Assembly: GCA_003427395.1 (NCBI GenBank) | Contig: BFEA01000091.1 | Coordinates: 3,511,604-3,571,483 of the forward strand | Source: Chara braunii | Taxonomy: Eukaryota; Streptophyta; Charophyceae; Charales; Characeae | Direction of reading: 5' to 3' | DNA: 59,880 bases | In this document: positions 42,000 through 53,424 of the stretch, in pieces | How the letters are laid out: every line of letters starts with the position of its first letter | Position numbering within the stretch: position 1 is the first letter of the stretch | Program-made: the position numbers and the translations under genes | Notes under the pieces: model-generated | What the model was told of the DNA's origin: nothing | Seen by the model: the letters and a program-made list of their open reading frames with translations, nothing else | Database searches by the model: none

Positions 42000-43680
42000 G
42001 TACTCTCTGTGGACTTGAATTCATGGAGATATGATCTGGGTTCTTTTGCAGTCTTTGTGTGACTCTCTCCTACTTTCTATGCGTGTCTCTTCTGCTTTCT
42101 GCTCATTGACTCTTACTGGATTGTTTGCTGTGACCAACTCTGACAATGGGTAATCGTTCAAAATCTTCAGCAGATGATGCACTGATCGTTCAGCATTACC
42201 CGCCATACACATTCAGATGAATGTGGATGGATTCTCTCTCTCTCTCTCTCTCTCTCAAATCTCCCATGCATAGACAACAACTCGTGACTAGAAAAACACA
42301 AGGGTACCCCCACAACTGCCCCCTCCTCGCTGAACGAGAAGTGCACGTGAAGAAAACATATTTTACAGTAATGCATACATCGCAAATCTCAAGATTTTCA
42401 GGTAGATGAGATCAGAGTCATCAGACTCGATTGCATTTCCAAAAAAGTCAAAACAGAAGAATCTTGGCCAATCTTTTTGTTGATGAGCAACATGCAGCAA
42501 TCAGTTCTAGAAACTGCCCAGTGAACAGCATATTCTTCGAGCAGTCCTGAAACTGGCAAACCTCTACACTCCCCAAACACGAAAAAATTATCACATAGAT
42601 TCTGAATGAGGAGGGTCTTGCTGCGACTCCCATCTTTCAAGCAGCAGCCAATGGCTAGGCCTGCAGTGCCTGCCTACCGCATAAGATTGAAACTACCAGC
42701 CACAGAGAACCTTCCACTATGCTAGGCAAACAAAGATTGTGCATGTAGGGACCTCGCAGCTTCAAAACACAACAGTTTCAAGCAGGCCCTTTTCGCCCAA
42801 CCAGCTAAGGTTGGGTGCAATGAACCAGAAAGGCTTTCGCAGATCCTATCTACAAACATCCCATTGAAGTTGCTTTGTTTGGTTCCCAAAGTCAAATTCA
42901 GGGGCAATAACGAACCCATGGCGATCAATTTCCCCCCCCCACAAAAAAACAGTTGCAAATTCACATCCGGCACGTACGACGATCGATTCTACCCCCCTCA
43001 GTTTTGCAGTCCTCGACTTTGCAAAGTAAACCAAACAGAATTACTGCACATGTAAAAGCAGAGCATGTTGACGTCGACAATTTGAAGATATTGCACACTC
43101 GAATTAAGCAATGCCTTTTTTTCCTCCCGGAGTGACCTTTTGTGTATTGGCCAACAATTTGTAATACCATTCACGTTAGCTCAGCGTGATCAATCCGCTT
43201 GTCCTCCTCATCAGGATAGTACTCAACTTGAATCACAGATGCTGCTGGGTCTCCCTATTCGCTGTCGCCCCAGCCTTCCATCCACACTCCAGATTCACAT
43301 ATCCGTCCATGGCAGGGGCATTCATCTTCCTGCTGGCATGAGACAGGTAACGCACTATCTGGATCTGACACAGATGTATGGCCACGAGATAAGAAACTCT
43401 TATCTGCATTCCGACCAAGAACATCCTAGATCTCCCAAAGTCCACACGAATTAGGTAGCAGTTTACGTGCAGACACCTTCAATGTGCAATCTCAATCACT
43501 CTCCCATACCATGTCTCCCTCCTTCAAGATATTAAGAGGATAATATAGAGCTTTTTGGCCTGATCAGCAACCGCCGCATGCACCTGCTACATATGCCCGA
43601 TAGCTCGTTGGAGTTCTTCAGAACACCGTTTGGTGAACGCCAGCATTCCGGGACGTTGCCTGCACTCCTTTGCGGCTCCC
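42000..43680. other. Unassigned non-coding-looking sequence
   Basis: A (CT)n array at 42235-42256 and scattered short frames without domains. Confidence 0.4.
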
Positions 43681-43684
43681 CTGG

Positions 43685-43900
43685 CGGGCCTGAATCATAT
43701 TATTCAGTTATTGTGGTCGCCTGAATCATATTATTCAGTTATTGTGGTCTTCACATGGTCGGTCGATGCCGTAAACGATGAGTGGTGGTCCCACAAACAT
43801 GTGAGAGTGTTCCATCCTTGGTGCTGTTCAGCAGGTGTATGGCCCCACAAACACGTGAGTGTTCCATCCTTGGTGCTGTTCAGCAGGTCTTTGCATGGTT
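43685..43900 (+). repeat. Two adjacent tandem duplications
   Basis: GCCTGAATCATATTATTCAG with TTATTGTGGTC occurs twice at 43689 and 43721. A second duplication of about 57 bp (CCCACAAACA.GTGAG, TGTTCCATCCTTGGTGCTGT, TCAGCAGGT) occupies 43790-43893. Confidence 0.9.
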
Positions 43901-44549
43901 GCAATTCTGTACGCAGAACTGCCATCCGCACCCACACAACTGATGTCACAGTGTCTGCTATGCAACCCTCTGTTCATTCGCTCCGTCCGCCCATCATTCT
44001 TTTTGTGCTGGGCTCCACTTACGCACAGTTCCCTTTCTTTCTTCCCCCCCCCTTATACTGAGTCAGGTGCAGCTAACAACTTTAATCCGACTTTCTCACT
44101 TTTGAGTCCTATGTCCCTGTCACTGACAATTTCTCAAGGACAAGCAATCTCCTGCATGGAGGCATGCGTCAGGCCTCGCTCCACTACTCACCACATTCAC
44201 AAAAGATAAACTGTTGTGATGACTCTGTCCATGTTCTGTCCAAACATTCATTCTCACTTTAAACATTTGGTAAGTAGGAGAGCGAGGCCCCATACTTCTT
44301 CATATGTATCCGCCACAATCTTACTCGAGGAGAAAAACTTCGTTGTGAGGTGGAGAATATGCCTCACATAATTGAAAATTGAAGTTGCACTCCTGTGGCT
44401 GCAGTACACCGAGTTCTTTCGATTCTGAGGTAATTGGGTGGAAACACGGAGAGAAGAGAATTCATAAATGATGCGTGCATCCATGCTGTTGCTAATACAA
44501 GCACCCATGCAGACCAAAACTTACTACTCATCCTTCGCCTCGCATGGTA

Positions 44550-44725
44550 TTAAACCAGCCGGTACACTGCCCCAGCGTTGCTGAAAATGCAAATCGGAGG
44601 CCTGGCCTACCCAACCAGATGGCCGGTCGCGTCAGCGAAAAAAGAAAGAAACTTCCCCGCTGGCAGTTCGGACAACCTTGGGGCGCAGTACGGCATGTCC
44701 AGGTCCGGGCGTACTTTCGGTTTAA
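44550..44725. mobile_element. TTAA-flanked MITE (176 bp)
   Basis: TTAAACCAGCCGGTAC at the left and GTACTTTCGGTTTAA at the right; TTAA at 44550-44553 and 44722-44725. A separate left terminus TTAAACCACCAGTAC at 44847 suggests a second, truncated copy. Confidence 0.65.
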
Positions 44726-44899
44726 GCTCTTGCAGATAGTTTTTGTCACCACAAGCACAACTCGGAGGCCGCGGGCAGCCAGGCCCGTAGCTGAATAAAA
44801 AATTGGCAGCCTCCGAAGTGGTGCGGTTTTCATGTGTATGGCCAGCTTAAACCACCAGTACATTGGTCTTTCTGTGTCTGCATCTCTCAAGAATTTTCA

Positions 44900-45790
44900 A
44901 CGAGGTAGAAACCTGAAATGCCTGTAATTTGAAAAAAGAAGAAGAGAAAAAAGCCTGTACAGCACAGATACAGACTTTCCAGGCGTCAGTTTGTGGCAGG
45001 TCTTGCAAAGAAGAAAGGTCCTCCTTAGTTGTCCGGTCAGGCCCTGGCAGGCATTTCTGCTGATGGGGATCATCTACCCCTTGCGTCCCTTTTACGGGGC
45101 ATCATAAAGGGTAGTTGCTACAATTGCTCATGGCCCTGCTGCACCGGCATAGGAAACTAGCGTTCTGATGCGGTGCACGGGTAGGGGTGATGTCGGTCGA
45201 GAGTCGTAGTCCTGTTACATGTATCACAACCCATCGATCAAATCTCAACAACCGAGCCTGATGCGTGTGGCAGGAGTTACACAGAGTCAGCAAAGGAGGG
45301 TACGCTTGCGATGCAGCATTGTGGCTAACCCTGATGCATAGTCATATCAGTCGTGCGATGCATTTCTCCACCCATTCATTAATTCTCACAAATGTTGGCA
45401 ACCCATCGATCAAGATAACATGGGCCCAAAGAGCCCGACTCGAGAACCAAGGGTAGCAAATTGTTTGAGACTCCACAAATGTTGGCAGCCACGTCTTAAG
45501 CACTCGTTCCCACACACGCGCGAGATGACAAAAATCGGCATGGACGGACTCCTTCGCTTGCTGGGAGGATCTTCACAAAGGCCAAGAGCACACTGTTATC
45601 TTCTTCAAGTCTGAGATCAAGCACTTCAGCCACACCCCCAAAGTTACAGCTCACTACGATTCTAAGCGTCACGGATTGAACACATTCACAAGAGTGCTTA
45701 TACGTACAAATCAGGGGTTCACCATGCAATGCCATTATTGCTAAACCGGGCATGGCCTCACCAACCTGCAGGAAGGCGCACGGCCCAAGT
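44900..45790. other. Unassigned
   Basis: CAACCCATCGATCAA occurs at 45228 and 45399, and CACAAATGTTGGCA at 45388 and 45475, so small duplications are present. No gene is supported. Confidence 0.4.
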
Positions 45791-45802
45791 TTGCGCACCG
45801 GT

Positions 45803-45938
45803 CTTGCTACGGTCGTTGACCTCCTCCACAAACTCTCACCTTCACAACGCTGGAGTACCAACAAAACCATCTTGCTACGCTCGTTGACCTCCTCCACAAA
45901 CCCTCACCTTGACAACGCTAGAGTGCCAACAAAACCAC
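45803..45938 (+). repeat. Tandem repeat, ~68 bp x 2
   Basis: TCTTGCTAC.GTCGTTGACC, TCCTCCACAAAC and GTGCCAACAAAACCA recur at an interval of about 68 bp. Confidence 0.9.
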
Positions 45939-46239
45939 ATGAATTTGGGTGACCCGAATGCCAGAATAACAGACTGTCAAACTTGCCTCCTCATGTAGGA
46001 GGCAGGTAACATCAACATCATTGCACCCTCCATCATCAAATGCCCTGCTGCCTTGCTGCCTATCCGCAGCCCGTGCCTTCTGTGTCCTTTGCGGGCGCAC
46101 CTTGCAGCTCGGTTGCCAGGTGTTGCGGATTGTGGATTTAGTGAAATATTTTTTTAACATCTTCAATGATTCTTTTAGGTATTTGGGGCATCTTTTTAAA
46201 TAGAAAGAATATCCTTATTATCTTAATGTAAATTGAGTC

Positions 46240-46700
46240 AATGTTAGTGCTTCGCCGCATGGTTTCTGTGCTGCTCGTATGCTCGCCTTGTCCTCCCTCG
46301 CAGTTTGATTGCCTTGTTGGTGTTGCCTTGTGCTTCACTGCGTGGTTGCCACGCTGAGCATCCGCTTGCCATGTTGATCCGTGGTGCTTGCTTTGTTAAT
46401 GTCACCTTCTATAACCCAAGTCGCTCTCTAGAATGTTCGGTCTAACTAGAGTATTGCACGCATCGCGTGAGAGCAGTCGCATTGCCTCTGCAGCGTTGTC
46501 TGGTGCTTCGCTGGGTTGCTGCCCGCTGCTGTGTTCTATCTAGGGACAGTCTGCCTTACCCAGGGGGCAAAGGGTTCATTCATGACCCAAATCATCAAAT
46601 GTGGAGATTCCTCAGATTGTCAAGGGTTCAGCCTCCTGACGACTCGGCGCATCTCCTACAAAACAATCTTGTTATCATCACATTTAATAAAGTCCTTAGT
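46240..46700 (+). repeat. Repeat homologous to 29990-30310
   Basis: GTTGGTGTTGCCTTGTG.TTC and GGTGCTTCGCTG.GTTG, then GGGACAGTCTGCCTT, GGAGATTCC.CAGATTGT and GGGTTCAGCC align with the 29990-30250 region, in the same order and followed by a hammerhead-like core in both. Confidence 0.75.
46631..46675 (+). ncRNA. Hammerhead-ribozyme-like core, copy 4 (decayed)
   Basis: CTGACGA with CTCGG and a decayed second stem strand (CTCCTAC), then AAAACAATCTTGTTATC, equivalent to GAAAC and stem III (ACAA/TTGT). The core carries substitutions, so it is expected to be inactive. Confidence 0.4.
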
Positions 46701-47179
46701 GTTTTTCGCTTTTTTGGTTTTGGAAGTTGGAACGTCATTTTTTTTTGCTTGCTGTTCTTTTGCCTTGCTATTTTTTGGCTCACTGCACACATCGCGCAGA
46801 AGGCGGGATTATGGTTTTTGAAGCCGCTTGACCGCCCTAGGGCTCCTGCTTGCCTTGTTGAGACCTCGTTTTTCTGCCTAGGCAGCACTCCAAACGTGCA
46901 AAAGGCGGGATTATGGTCACATTCCTCCTCTCCAACGCCATCCGACCCACTCTTGAAATATATTCTCCGGCAATCAACCTGCAAGGCAATTCAATACAGT
47001 GTCATCCTGTTCCTCTGCAGTGCGATGGACAAACGTCTATCTACAGCGAGACTCGGATGCTGGCGCACCACACAAGTCCCAGAACAAAGGAAAAAAGCCA
47101 AAAGTCTGATGAATGTGACAGTTTCAGTGCACAATTCGGCATAAAACCTCTTCCAATGAACCACGTGTACATACTGTAT

Positions 47180-47345
47180 TCCTAGCTGGCAGCGCGGAGG
47201 CGCCCTCGTACTTGCATCACTAGGCATTTCTCCTCAGTTCAGATCTCCTAGGTCAATGGTTCCTCAAGCCTCGCATGAACGCGTGGTAGGACAAGGCTGA
47301 ACGGATATCATCATAGGAGATTATAATGCTTGCTTATAAAAGCCC
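47180..47345 (+). repeat. Dispersed repeat family R1, copy 1
   Basis: Copies at 47180, 57000 and 59440, all on the plus strand, share TCGTACTTGCATCA.TAGGCA, TTTCTC.TCAGTTCA, ATCTCCTAGGTCAA and GGTAGGACAAGGCTGAACGG. They are non-coding in all frames that align. Confidence 0.88.
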
Positions 47346-47694
47346 GCACAAGTCTGGGTGCTTCCAGTAAATACCCCCCCCCGGGCCAGCAAGTGCATCC
47401 CGGAAAACGAGTTATGGTTTGGACAGAGAACGGCCAAAGCACCCCCCAGCCCCCCCCTCTGTATTGCGGCTAGAGCTGCAAGGGTGGCTGTACCTTGGCC
47501 TTGTCTGCCTCACTCTTGTCTCTTCTTGCTGGCTTGCTGGTGTGGACTGACGCCCCCCAAAATAGACGTGGAATGTGCTTGGTGTAAAAAAAAAAAAAAA
47601 AAAAGACAGGCTCTTCCGAAACCGTCGAAGTTCAAACCTTCATTTGAAGTTTTACAACAAACAAACCAAGCAACAACGTCCCTCTGATGAAAAC

Positions 47695-47812
47695 TGCAAA
47701 AACACAGTGCTGCACATGATCACTGCATCAATGGCCGGCAACAGGAAATACGAACGGTGCTGCACATGCATCAATGGCCGGCAACAGGAAATACGAACAC
47801 ATCACATATCAC
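47695..47812 (+). repeat. Tandem repeat, ~48 bp x 2
   Basis: GTGCTGCACATG and GCATCAATGGCCGGCAACAG with GAAATACGAAC repeated at 47707 and 47756. Confidence 0.9.
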
Positions 47813-48240
47813 ACATCAGATACGAGCGGAAAAGCATGGGATGAATATTTATTTTCAGAGCCTCAAGATCCGAAGATCATCGTCTGCCATGACAGCAATT
47901 GCATGAAGAGACCTCCCGTGCAAAGAGATTCCATCATTGTAGTGTGGTGCCGAACACGCTTACCCAAATCCCGACAGTAATGACCCGCCAATTAATACAC
48001 CACCCTCTGATGATAGGCCATTACATTGGCAGCCCCTTACAATTGGGACACCCCCAGTTCATGATTTCAAAAAGAAAACACCTGATGATAATGCACAATA
48101 CCTCTCACCCTTCACTTGGTTCCTTTCGGCCTCGGTCCACCGCTCGTCAACGGTGCGAAAATGGGAATTACTGCACCTCAATTGTTGTCTTTCATGCAAA
48201 TGAGTGGCCAAGCGAGGCCCTTTTTCTCAGCTCCGCTGAC

Positions 48241-48344
48241 CACCTGTCCCAATAGAACACCCCGTTGTTATAGCCATATCTGGAGTGAAAATTGCACCAA
48301 AAACAGCTAGAGTGACCAGGGGTTCGATTCGGCTGAAGAAGGTA
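48241..48344. mobile_element. TA MITE, damaged copy
   Basis: A degenerate left end (CCTGTCCCAATAGAACACCC) and right end GATTCGGCTGAAGAAGG then TA. About 104 bp. Confidence 0.65.
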
Positions 48345-48436
48345 GGGACACATTTCATGCCGCTACACCAACCCAACAAACTGATGCCAAACGCACACAT
48401 TCCATACACAGGTCCCACCCGCAATTCGCAAGCATT

Positions 48437-48525
48437 AGCCACTCAGACCCTTAGATTCCGCCATCATGGTTTTTGCGCTCAGACGGCTATGTGATATGGT
48501 TCTCATCGTCGCGGCAGGCAACCCT
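48437..48525 (+). repeat. Dispersed repeat family R2, copy 1
   Basis: CTCAGACCCTTAGATTCCGC, CATCATGGTTTTTGCGCTCA and GACGGC recur at 57568-57650 and 57838-57930. Confidence 0.88.
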
Positions 48526-48526
48526 A

Positions 48527-48607
48527 CGCCCCCACCAGTGTTAGTGATGCTGATAAGAGCAGAGACCACTAGCACGTGGGGAGAGGCTCCATCTATTGGT
48601 GGGGAGG
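48527..48607 (-). mobile_element. SINE-like element, copy 11 (minus)
   Basis: On the minus strand: CTCCCCACCAATAGATGGAG, then hairpin arms GTGCTAGTGGTCT and GCATCACTAACAC around CTGCTCTTATCA, with an outer CCCCAC/GTGGGG stem. The head before CTCCCC and any tail are lost. Confidence 0.75.
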
Positions 48608-48613
48608 CAACCC

Positions 48614-48722
48614 TACCGTCTTCACCCGAATAGAACGCCCAGTCATTATAGCCGTATCTGGTACAATTTCGAGTCCAGATACAGCTATAATGACCGGGCG
48701 TTCTATTCGGGCAAAGACGGTA
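48614..48722. mobile_element. 109-bp TA MITE (copy 3)
   Basis: TA at 48614-48615 and 48721-48722; ends CCGTCTTCACCCGAATAG and CTATTCGGGCAAAGACGG. Adjacent to a SINE copy. Confidence 0.88.
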
Positions 48723-48741
48723 GTCTGAAACCAACGAGGAA

Positions 48742-48800
48742 CAACCGGTTATACTGGTTATTCATGACAACAACAGGTTATACTGGTTATTCATGACGAC
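48742..48800 (+). repeat. Tandem repeat, 30 bp x 2
   Basis: GGTTATACTGGTTATTCATG followed by AC.AC, twice. Confidence 0.9.
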
Positions 48801-49948
48801 ATCTACCGAACCACGAACCATCAGACAAATCAGTCACACCATGTATGCTTCTCGTCGTCACAGGAGACGAGTTAAGTAAACGCTCGTCAACCTCGACGAT
48901 TGAAGTCTCTTCCCTCGTCACACAGAGTCGTCGGCCTCGTTCTGTAATGACCTGGAGGGCATACGTACAATAAGACAACAACATTTGTGACCACAACTAA
49001 ACAGCTGATATATCGACAATTCTTTCCATTTAAGCAGGAAATCGCAGTCGTCCAACAGAGTGCTAAAAACTGTTCCGACAAATTTACAGATTAGAGATTG
49101 TAGGAGGAAACCAGCGCCTCCCAGACTCCGAATCTACCTTCGGCAACTCCACAGGGAACTTGCCTCCACAGGGAACTTTACCTTAACACTGGAGCGCTCA
49201 CAAACGACACCATGCTGCAACAGAAATCATGCTACTCTACCGAAACCTCATTCATGACAAGAATGCAATATAACTACAATCCTGCAAGCTTCCCTTGACC
49301 GACACATGGCTCTGTCTGAGAGTCGGGGGTGAGGAGACCTTCGGAAAAGGAGCCGGATTGGCAGCTTGAACTAGATCCGGTCAGGAGGGAGGGAGGTTGA
49401 GGGCTGCTGATCCTGCAAGATTCCCCTGACACTGACACTGACCTGTCCTTCAGACGCTATGCAGCCAAGTCAGGCTTCGGGTACATGTAAGGGAACATTA
49501 CAATCTACGCGTGCAAACGGGGGAGTGTCACCTGGCAACCGTTGGAAGGGGAGAGGAGGACATAACGGAACCACCAATCATGATGAATGATATGGCAGTT
49601 CGTCCTTCAAACAAAGTGCGGAGCAAGCAATTGCCAGGTAGTACAGACATGAGCTGTGACTCAGGTACATACATCGCGACGAAATCACCGCAAAACAAAA
49701 CAGATGGCCAGAAGAACATAGCTTATCTCACAGATTATACAGGACAAAGATAATCAGACCCTGCGGGTTGCTTATCCCTCGGAGACATTCCGATCCGCTG
49801 CCATACGCGTTGAGAAAGCCTCCAACTTTTCACACGGGGGCCACACTTGCGGGCAGCTTCACATAAGTGGAGAGCATCGCCACCAAGGGGATCCTTTGAC
49901 ATTCTGTATTCCTTCTTGGGATGGGATATCTTCCACGAAGAAAAGCAG

Positions 49949-50069
49949 TTAAAAAATAGAGTAGAAACGTTTCTAGTCGGATGAATTTGGGCGCTGAAGT
50001 AGTGGCCCATACCTTTCCTAAAATTGTGGCTGTTAACAGGCACAACTTTAGGAAGTACTGGTGGTTTAA
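49949..50069 (+). mobile_element. TTAA MITE, second subfamily (left end shortened)
   Basis: TTAA at 49949-49952 and 50066-50069; AATAGAGTAGAAACGTTTCT, TTTCCTAAAATTGTGG and GGAAGTACTGGTGGTTTAA. The left terminal repeat is deleted. Confidence 0.7.
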
Positions 50070-50274
50070 GCAAAACAACACTCCCGACCGTCCCGTACCT
50101 TTCCCAAAGGAAGCTCCGCGTAGGATCAACACCAACAGTCTGCCCAGCATGCATCTGACTGATGGATAAAGACTTGCCACATTGTGCAGAGGAAGTTCCC
50201 CGGACCGATGCACGGGAATGAAGAATTTCCTTTCACGACCGGACTGTGGGCTGTTCCAGTAGACAGGTCAATGG

Positions 50275-50525
50275 ATGTGGATTCTGCCCAGCCATTGGTT
50301 TGTAAACTGAAAGATTTCTATCTGCTTCCATTGACTCTCAAAGTGCACACGACCACGGTGAGAAACACCTCGGGAAGCAATTCGTTCAAATCGACACAAA
50401 CATGCGGAAACTGAGCCAACACAGCACTCATCTGCACTCCTAGCCATTCGTGGAGCTACATTACACCAAAGGCGTATCGTCAAAAAAAGAGTCATTTTGG
50501 ATCAAAGTTCTTGACACCTACATTA
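50275..50525 (+). repeat. Dispersed repeat family R3, copy 1
   Basis: Matches 58085-58305 and, in part, 58885-59000. Shared phrases are TTGACTCTCA.AGTGCACACG, GAGAA..ACCTCG.GAAGCAA, GCTACATTACACCAAA and AAAGTTCTTGACACC. Confidence 0.85.
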
Positions 50526-51294
50526 CTCGCTTCGTCTCGGAACCTGTATGGATCGTTTGGCCTCGCCGTCTCAACCGATTCACAACTCAACACTTCAACA
50601 GACAGACCAGCAATGGAAGAAGCTAACACCATTTTCGTTTAAACCTTCAAAAACAAACATGTGGAAACCGAACACCAATCGTCCCGCAACATCATTACAC
50701 CTCAAGTCTACCGTCCACAGTATCGTTTTGCATAACAATTCTTGACACCATGTTCACATCCCGCACATCCACCATGTTCCACCTAAGGTTCATAACCCAC
50801 AGCATCATTTCCATCGACATTATTAACTCCCGCTTCTCATCTATTATCAATCTTTTAATTTGTAAAGACGCGCGAGTCGTTGAAGGCTTGCGCACACCAG
50901 CACTCACAAGAAGCTGAGCCCGTATTCCTGAACGACCACACCAAGAGCACAAACTACTCGACCCATAATGGGACAAAATTGGGCATCAGATAGGAGCGAA
51001 AGACAATAGGTGAGGTGATGATATAATATCATCCAAAGCTCAGATGAACTATTGAATCATCATTAGCTATACTCTACAAGAATTATCAAAAACTTCAACC
51101 TCCCACCCTTCACCACCACTCCCATAGCGACTAGGCGCAGAGTTTTGCGACGGATGGTGACCATGATTTTTACAGCCTCAACACACAAGGTCCAACTTCG
51201 TATGCACTCCTCATCTCCAAGAGAAACTGGAGCATCCGAAACCATATTCAGCACCACTTAGCTCTATCGCTGTTGAAGACTCCAAACAGTTTCG

Positions 51295-51960
51295 TTTAAA
51301 AACATCGTTTCTGCAAACAACCGCCTCAATCTAGTCTGCCGTGAAGACCCGAGCCATGTGACCTTCATAAGTCAAACATCGAGGACAACCAGAAGCATAC
51401 TCGCTGTGCCATGAAGGTCCAATCCTCTATATCGCATCAGCGCATAAGGGGCAGAGGTAATGAAAATGCCCTCACACCCCCTTTAAGTAATGATGCACGA
51501 GTCCTACATATGCTGGGACACAACACCCCACACTCGTAAATCATCAACCCGTGGCACTCCGCTTCAGAGACTCTTAAACACCACACACCTGATCAAACAC
51601 GTTTTAGCGCACATGGTGCCCGCTCCTCAGATAGACCTCAGCACACTTAAACAATGCTTTTCTGCAAACAACCGCCTCGATATAGTCTGCCTTGAAGCAA
51701 AGGGCCATGTCACCTTCATAAGTCGAACATCGAGGACAACCAGAAACATGCTCGCTGTGCCATGAAGGTATATCGCATCAGCGCATAAGAGGCAGAGGTA
51801 ACGAAAATGCCCTCACACCTCCTTTAAGTAATGATGCACGAGTCCTAAATATCCTCGGACACATCACCCCAGAGTTGGAAATCATCAACCCGTGGCACTC
51901 AGCTCAGAGCCTCCAGACGTCGCAGACCTGATCAATCACGCACTCAGCATGGGTTATAGG
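51295..51960 (+). repeat. Tandem duplication, ~345 bp x 2
   Basis: TCTGCAAACAACCGCCTC, AACATCGAGGACAACCAGAA, CTCGCTGTGCCATGAAGG, TTTAAGTAATGATGCACGAG and AATCATCAACCCGTGGCACT occur in both units (51310-51600 and 51660-51960). A fragment of the linking sequence (GCGC.CATGGTGCC.GCTCC) returns at 52225. Confidence 0.92.
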
Positions 51961-52230
51961 TGGTGTCATAGTTGACAAATTATTCCACTAAACTGCCATG
52001 TTTCTCTTAATTTTTTCTTGGTTTCTGTGCATTTAGACCCCAAATTTTGGCCCTTCCATTAACCATCTCTCCAATGACACTGTGTAGCACTTAATAGGTG
52101 GTGTCATAGTTGGCAAATTATTCCACCAAACTGCCATATTTCCCTGATATTTTTCTTGGTTTCTGTACGTGTAGACTGCAGATTTTGGCCCTTCCATTAA
52201 CCCTCTCTTCAATCACGATGTAGCGCTCAT
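51953..52230 (+). repeat. Tandem repeat, ~140 bp x 2
   Basis: ATAGGTGGTGTCATAGTTG, CAAATTATTCCAC and TTTTGGCCCTTCCATTAACC occur in both units. They sit between pieces of the preceding duplication, so they were probably inserted or amplified within it. Confidence 0.92.
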
Positions 52231-52244
52231 GGTGCCTGCTCCTT

Positions 52245-53215
52245 CAGTAGACCTCTGACAAGCAGGCCTTATTATAAGCACTATTATTATATTGAAACAG
52301 TTTTCACCTTTGGCAGTAGCCGATGCAGATCCCAGGGGTCGATCCCTTGACCTCAGCTTACCTGTGTACAGTATCTGCACAGTTCCCTGGAGTTGAACCC
52401 GTGACCTGCACGACAGCCAGTGGTAAGTAGGTCGCCGTAGGTTGTAGGCTGTAGGAAGATTCGAACTGTAGACCTGTAAGGTAGGAGTCCAAGTAGAGTC
52501 CAGAGGCCTAGCTGTAGTCCTAGAAGGTCGGCAAGGGGTCAAGTGGTGAGTCTAAGGTAGGCCCACGTTTTCAGACGAAGACAAGTGGCAAGGTCAACAG
52601 GTAGGACCTCAGTGCAACTGCACTGAGTCGACGGTACGACTGCCTACAGTCAGCAGAAGGGTCTAGAGAGTCCCAGTCCAGTCCAGCAAGTACCACAGGG
52701 GGACTGTGAGCACCAAGGGCCGATCGCAAAGGGCAGACCAACAAGTTTCTGAAGTATAAATCAAGAGGCAGCGCCCAGCCATTCCTGCATGAGCCATGCG
52801 GAAGCGCTGCCACAGTGACTTGTGCAAGGAGGTCTGCAGATCAGCCCGGAGGACGCAGTGGGCTAGAGAGAGGGAGTTAGCATAGCGATAGGGTAGATGC
52901 AGCGACAGCTGCCATAGCTGTAGTTAGTAGTAAGTGTGTGTGTGTTCGAGTGTTAAGAGTGATGCGTATGGGATATCCAGGGTGATCCAGTGTATGTGAA
53001 CAGTGAGATGTTTGGGCGCTGAAGTCGCCATAGCCAATTGAGAGTGAACTCNTATCTGAAAGCCATATCTCTGAGTTTTGAGTGGGCGCATGTCGCCAGT
53101 ATGCTGCGTTGCTGTTTACATGCATGAAAAGTGTGTTTGAAAACGAGTCTGATTGCATTAGTATAATTAATAATTAGGCATCGTTCTACTTTTTCACTCG
53201 CGACGTCCCTCCTTT
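52245..53215 (+). other. Unassigned; TATA-like site and tRNA-like B boxes
   Basis: This region is compositionally distinct, rich in AGGTC/AGTCC steps. CAGTTCCCTGGAGTTGAACC at about 52380 and GATCCCAGGGGTCGATCCC at about 52329 resemble minus-strand T arms. GTATAAATCAAGAGGC at 52756 resembles a TATA box. It could be an LTR or promoter region, but no paired copy or coding partner is visible. Confidence 0.25.
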
Positions 53216-53424
53216 ATTCTATGTGGTTCACATTGTCCATTGTTCCTCACCACTGGAATAATAGCCGCCCGTGCAACATCCTCCTTAGCACCCCAACAAC
53301 TCCTGATGGAATGGAACAGAAGGTCATACGTAGCTGTCCCGAACCTCAAAGGTCACATCGTACACAGTCATTGAGTCGACCCATTCTGCAAGGCAGAAAA
53401 TAAAACAGGCCACAAGGCTCGCCA

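Noticed and set aside
42000-44530. Several 60-140 codon frames
   Set aside because: None has a domain, a paralogue or a consistent composition; they overlap each other on both strands.
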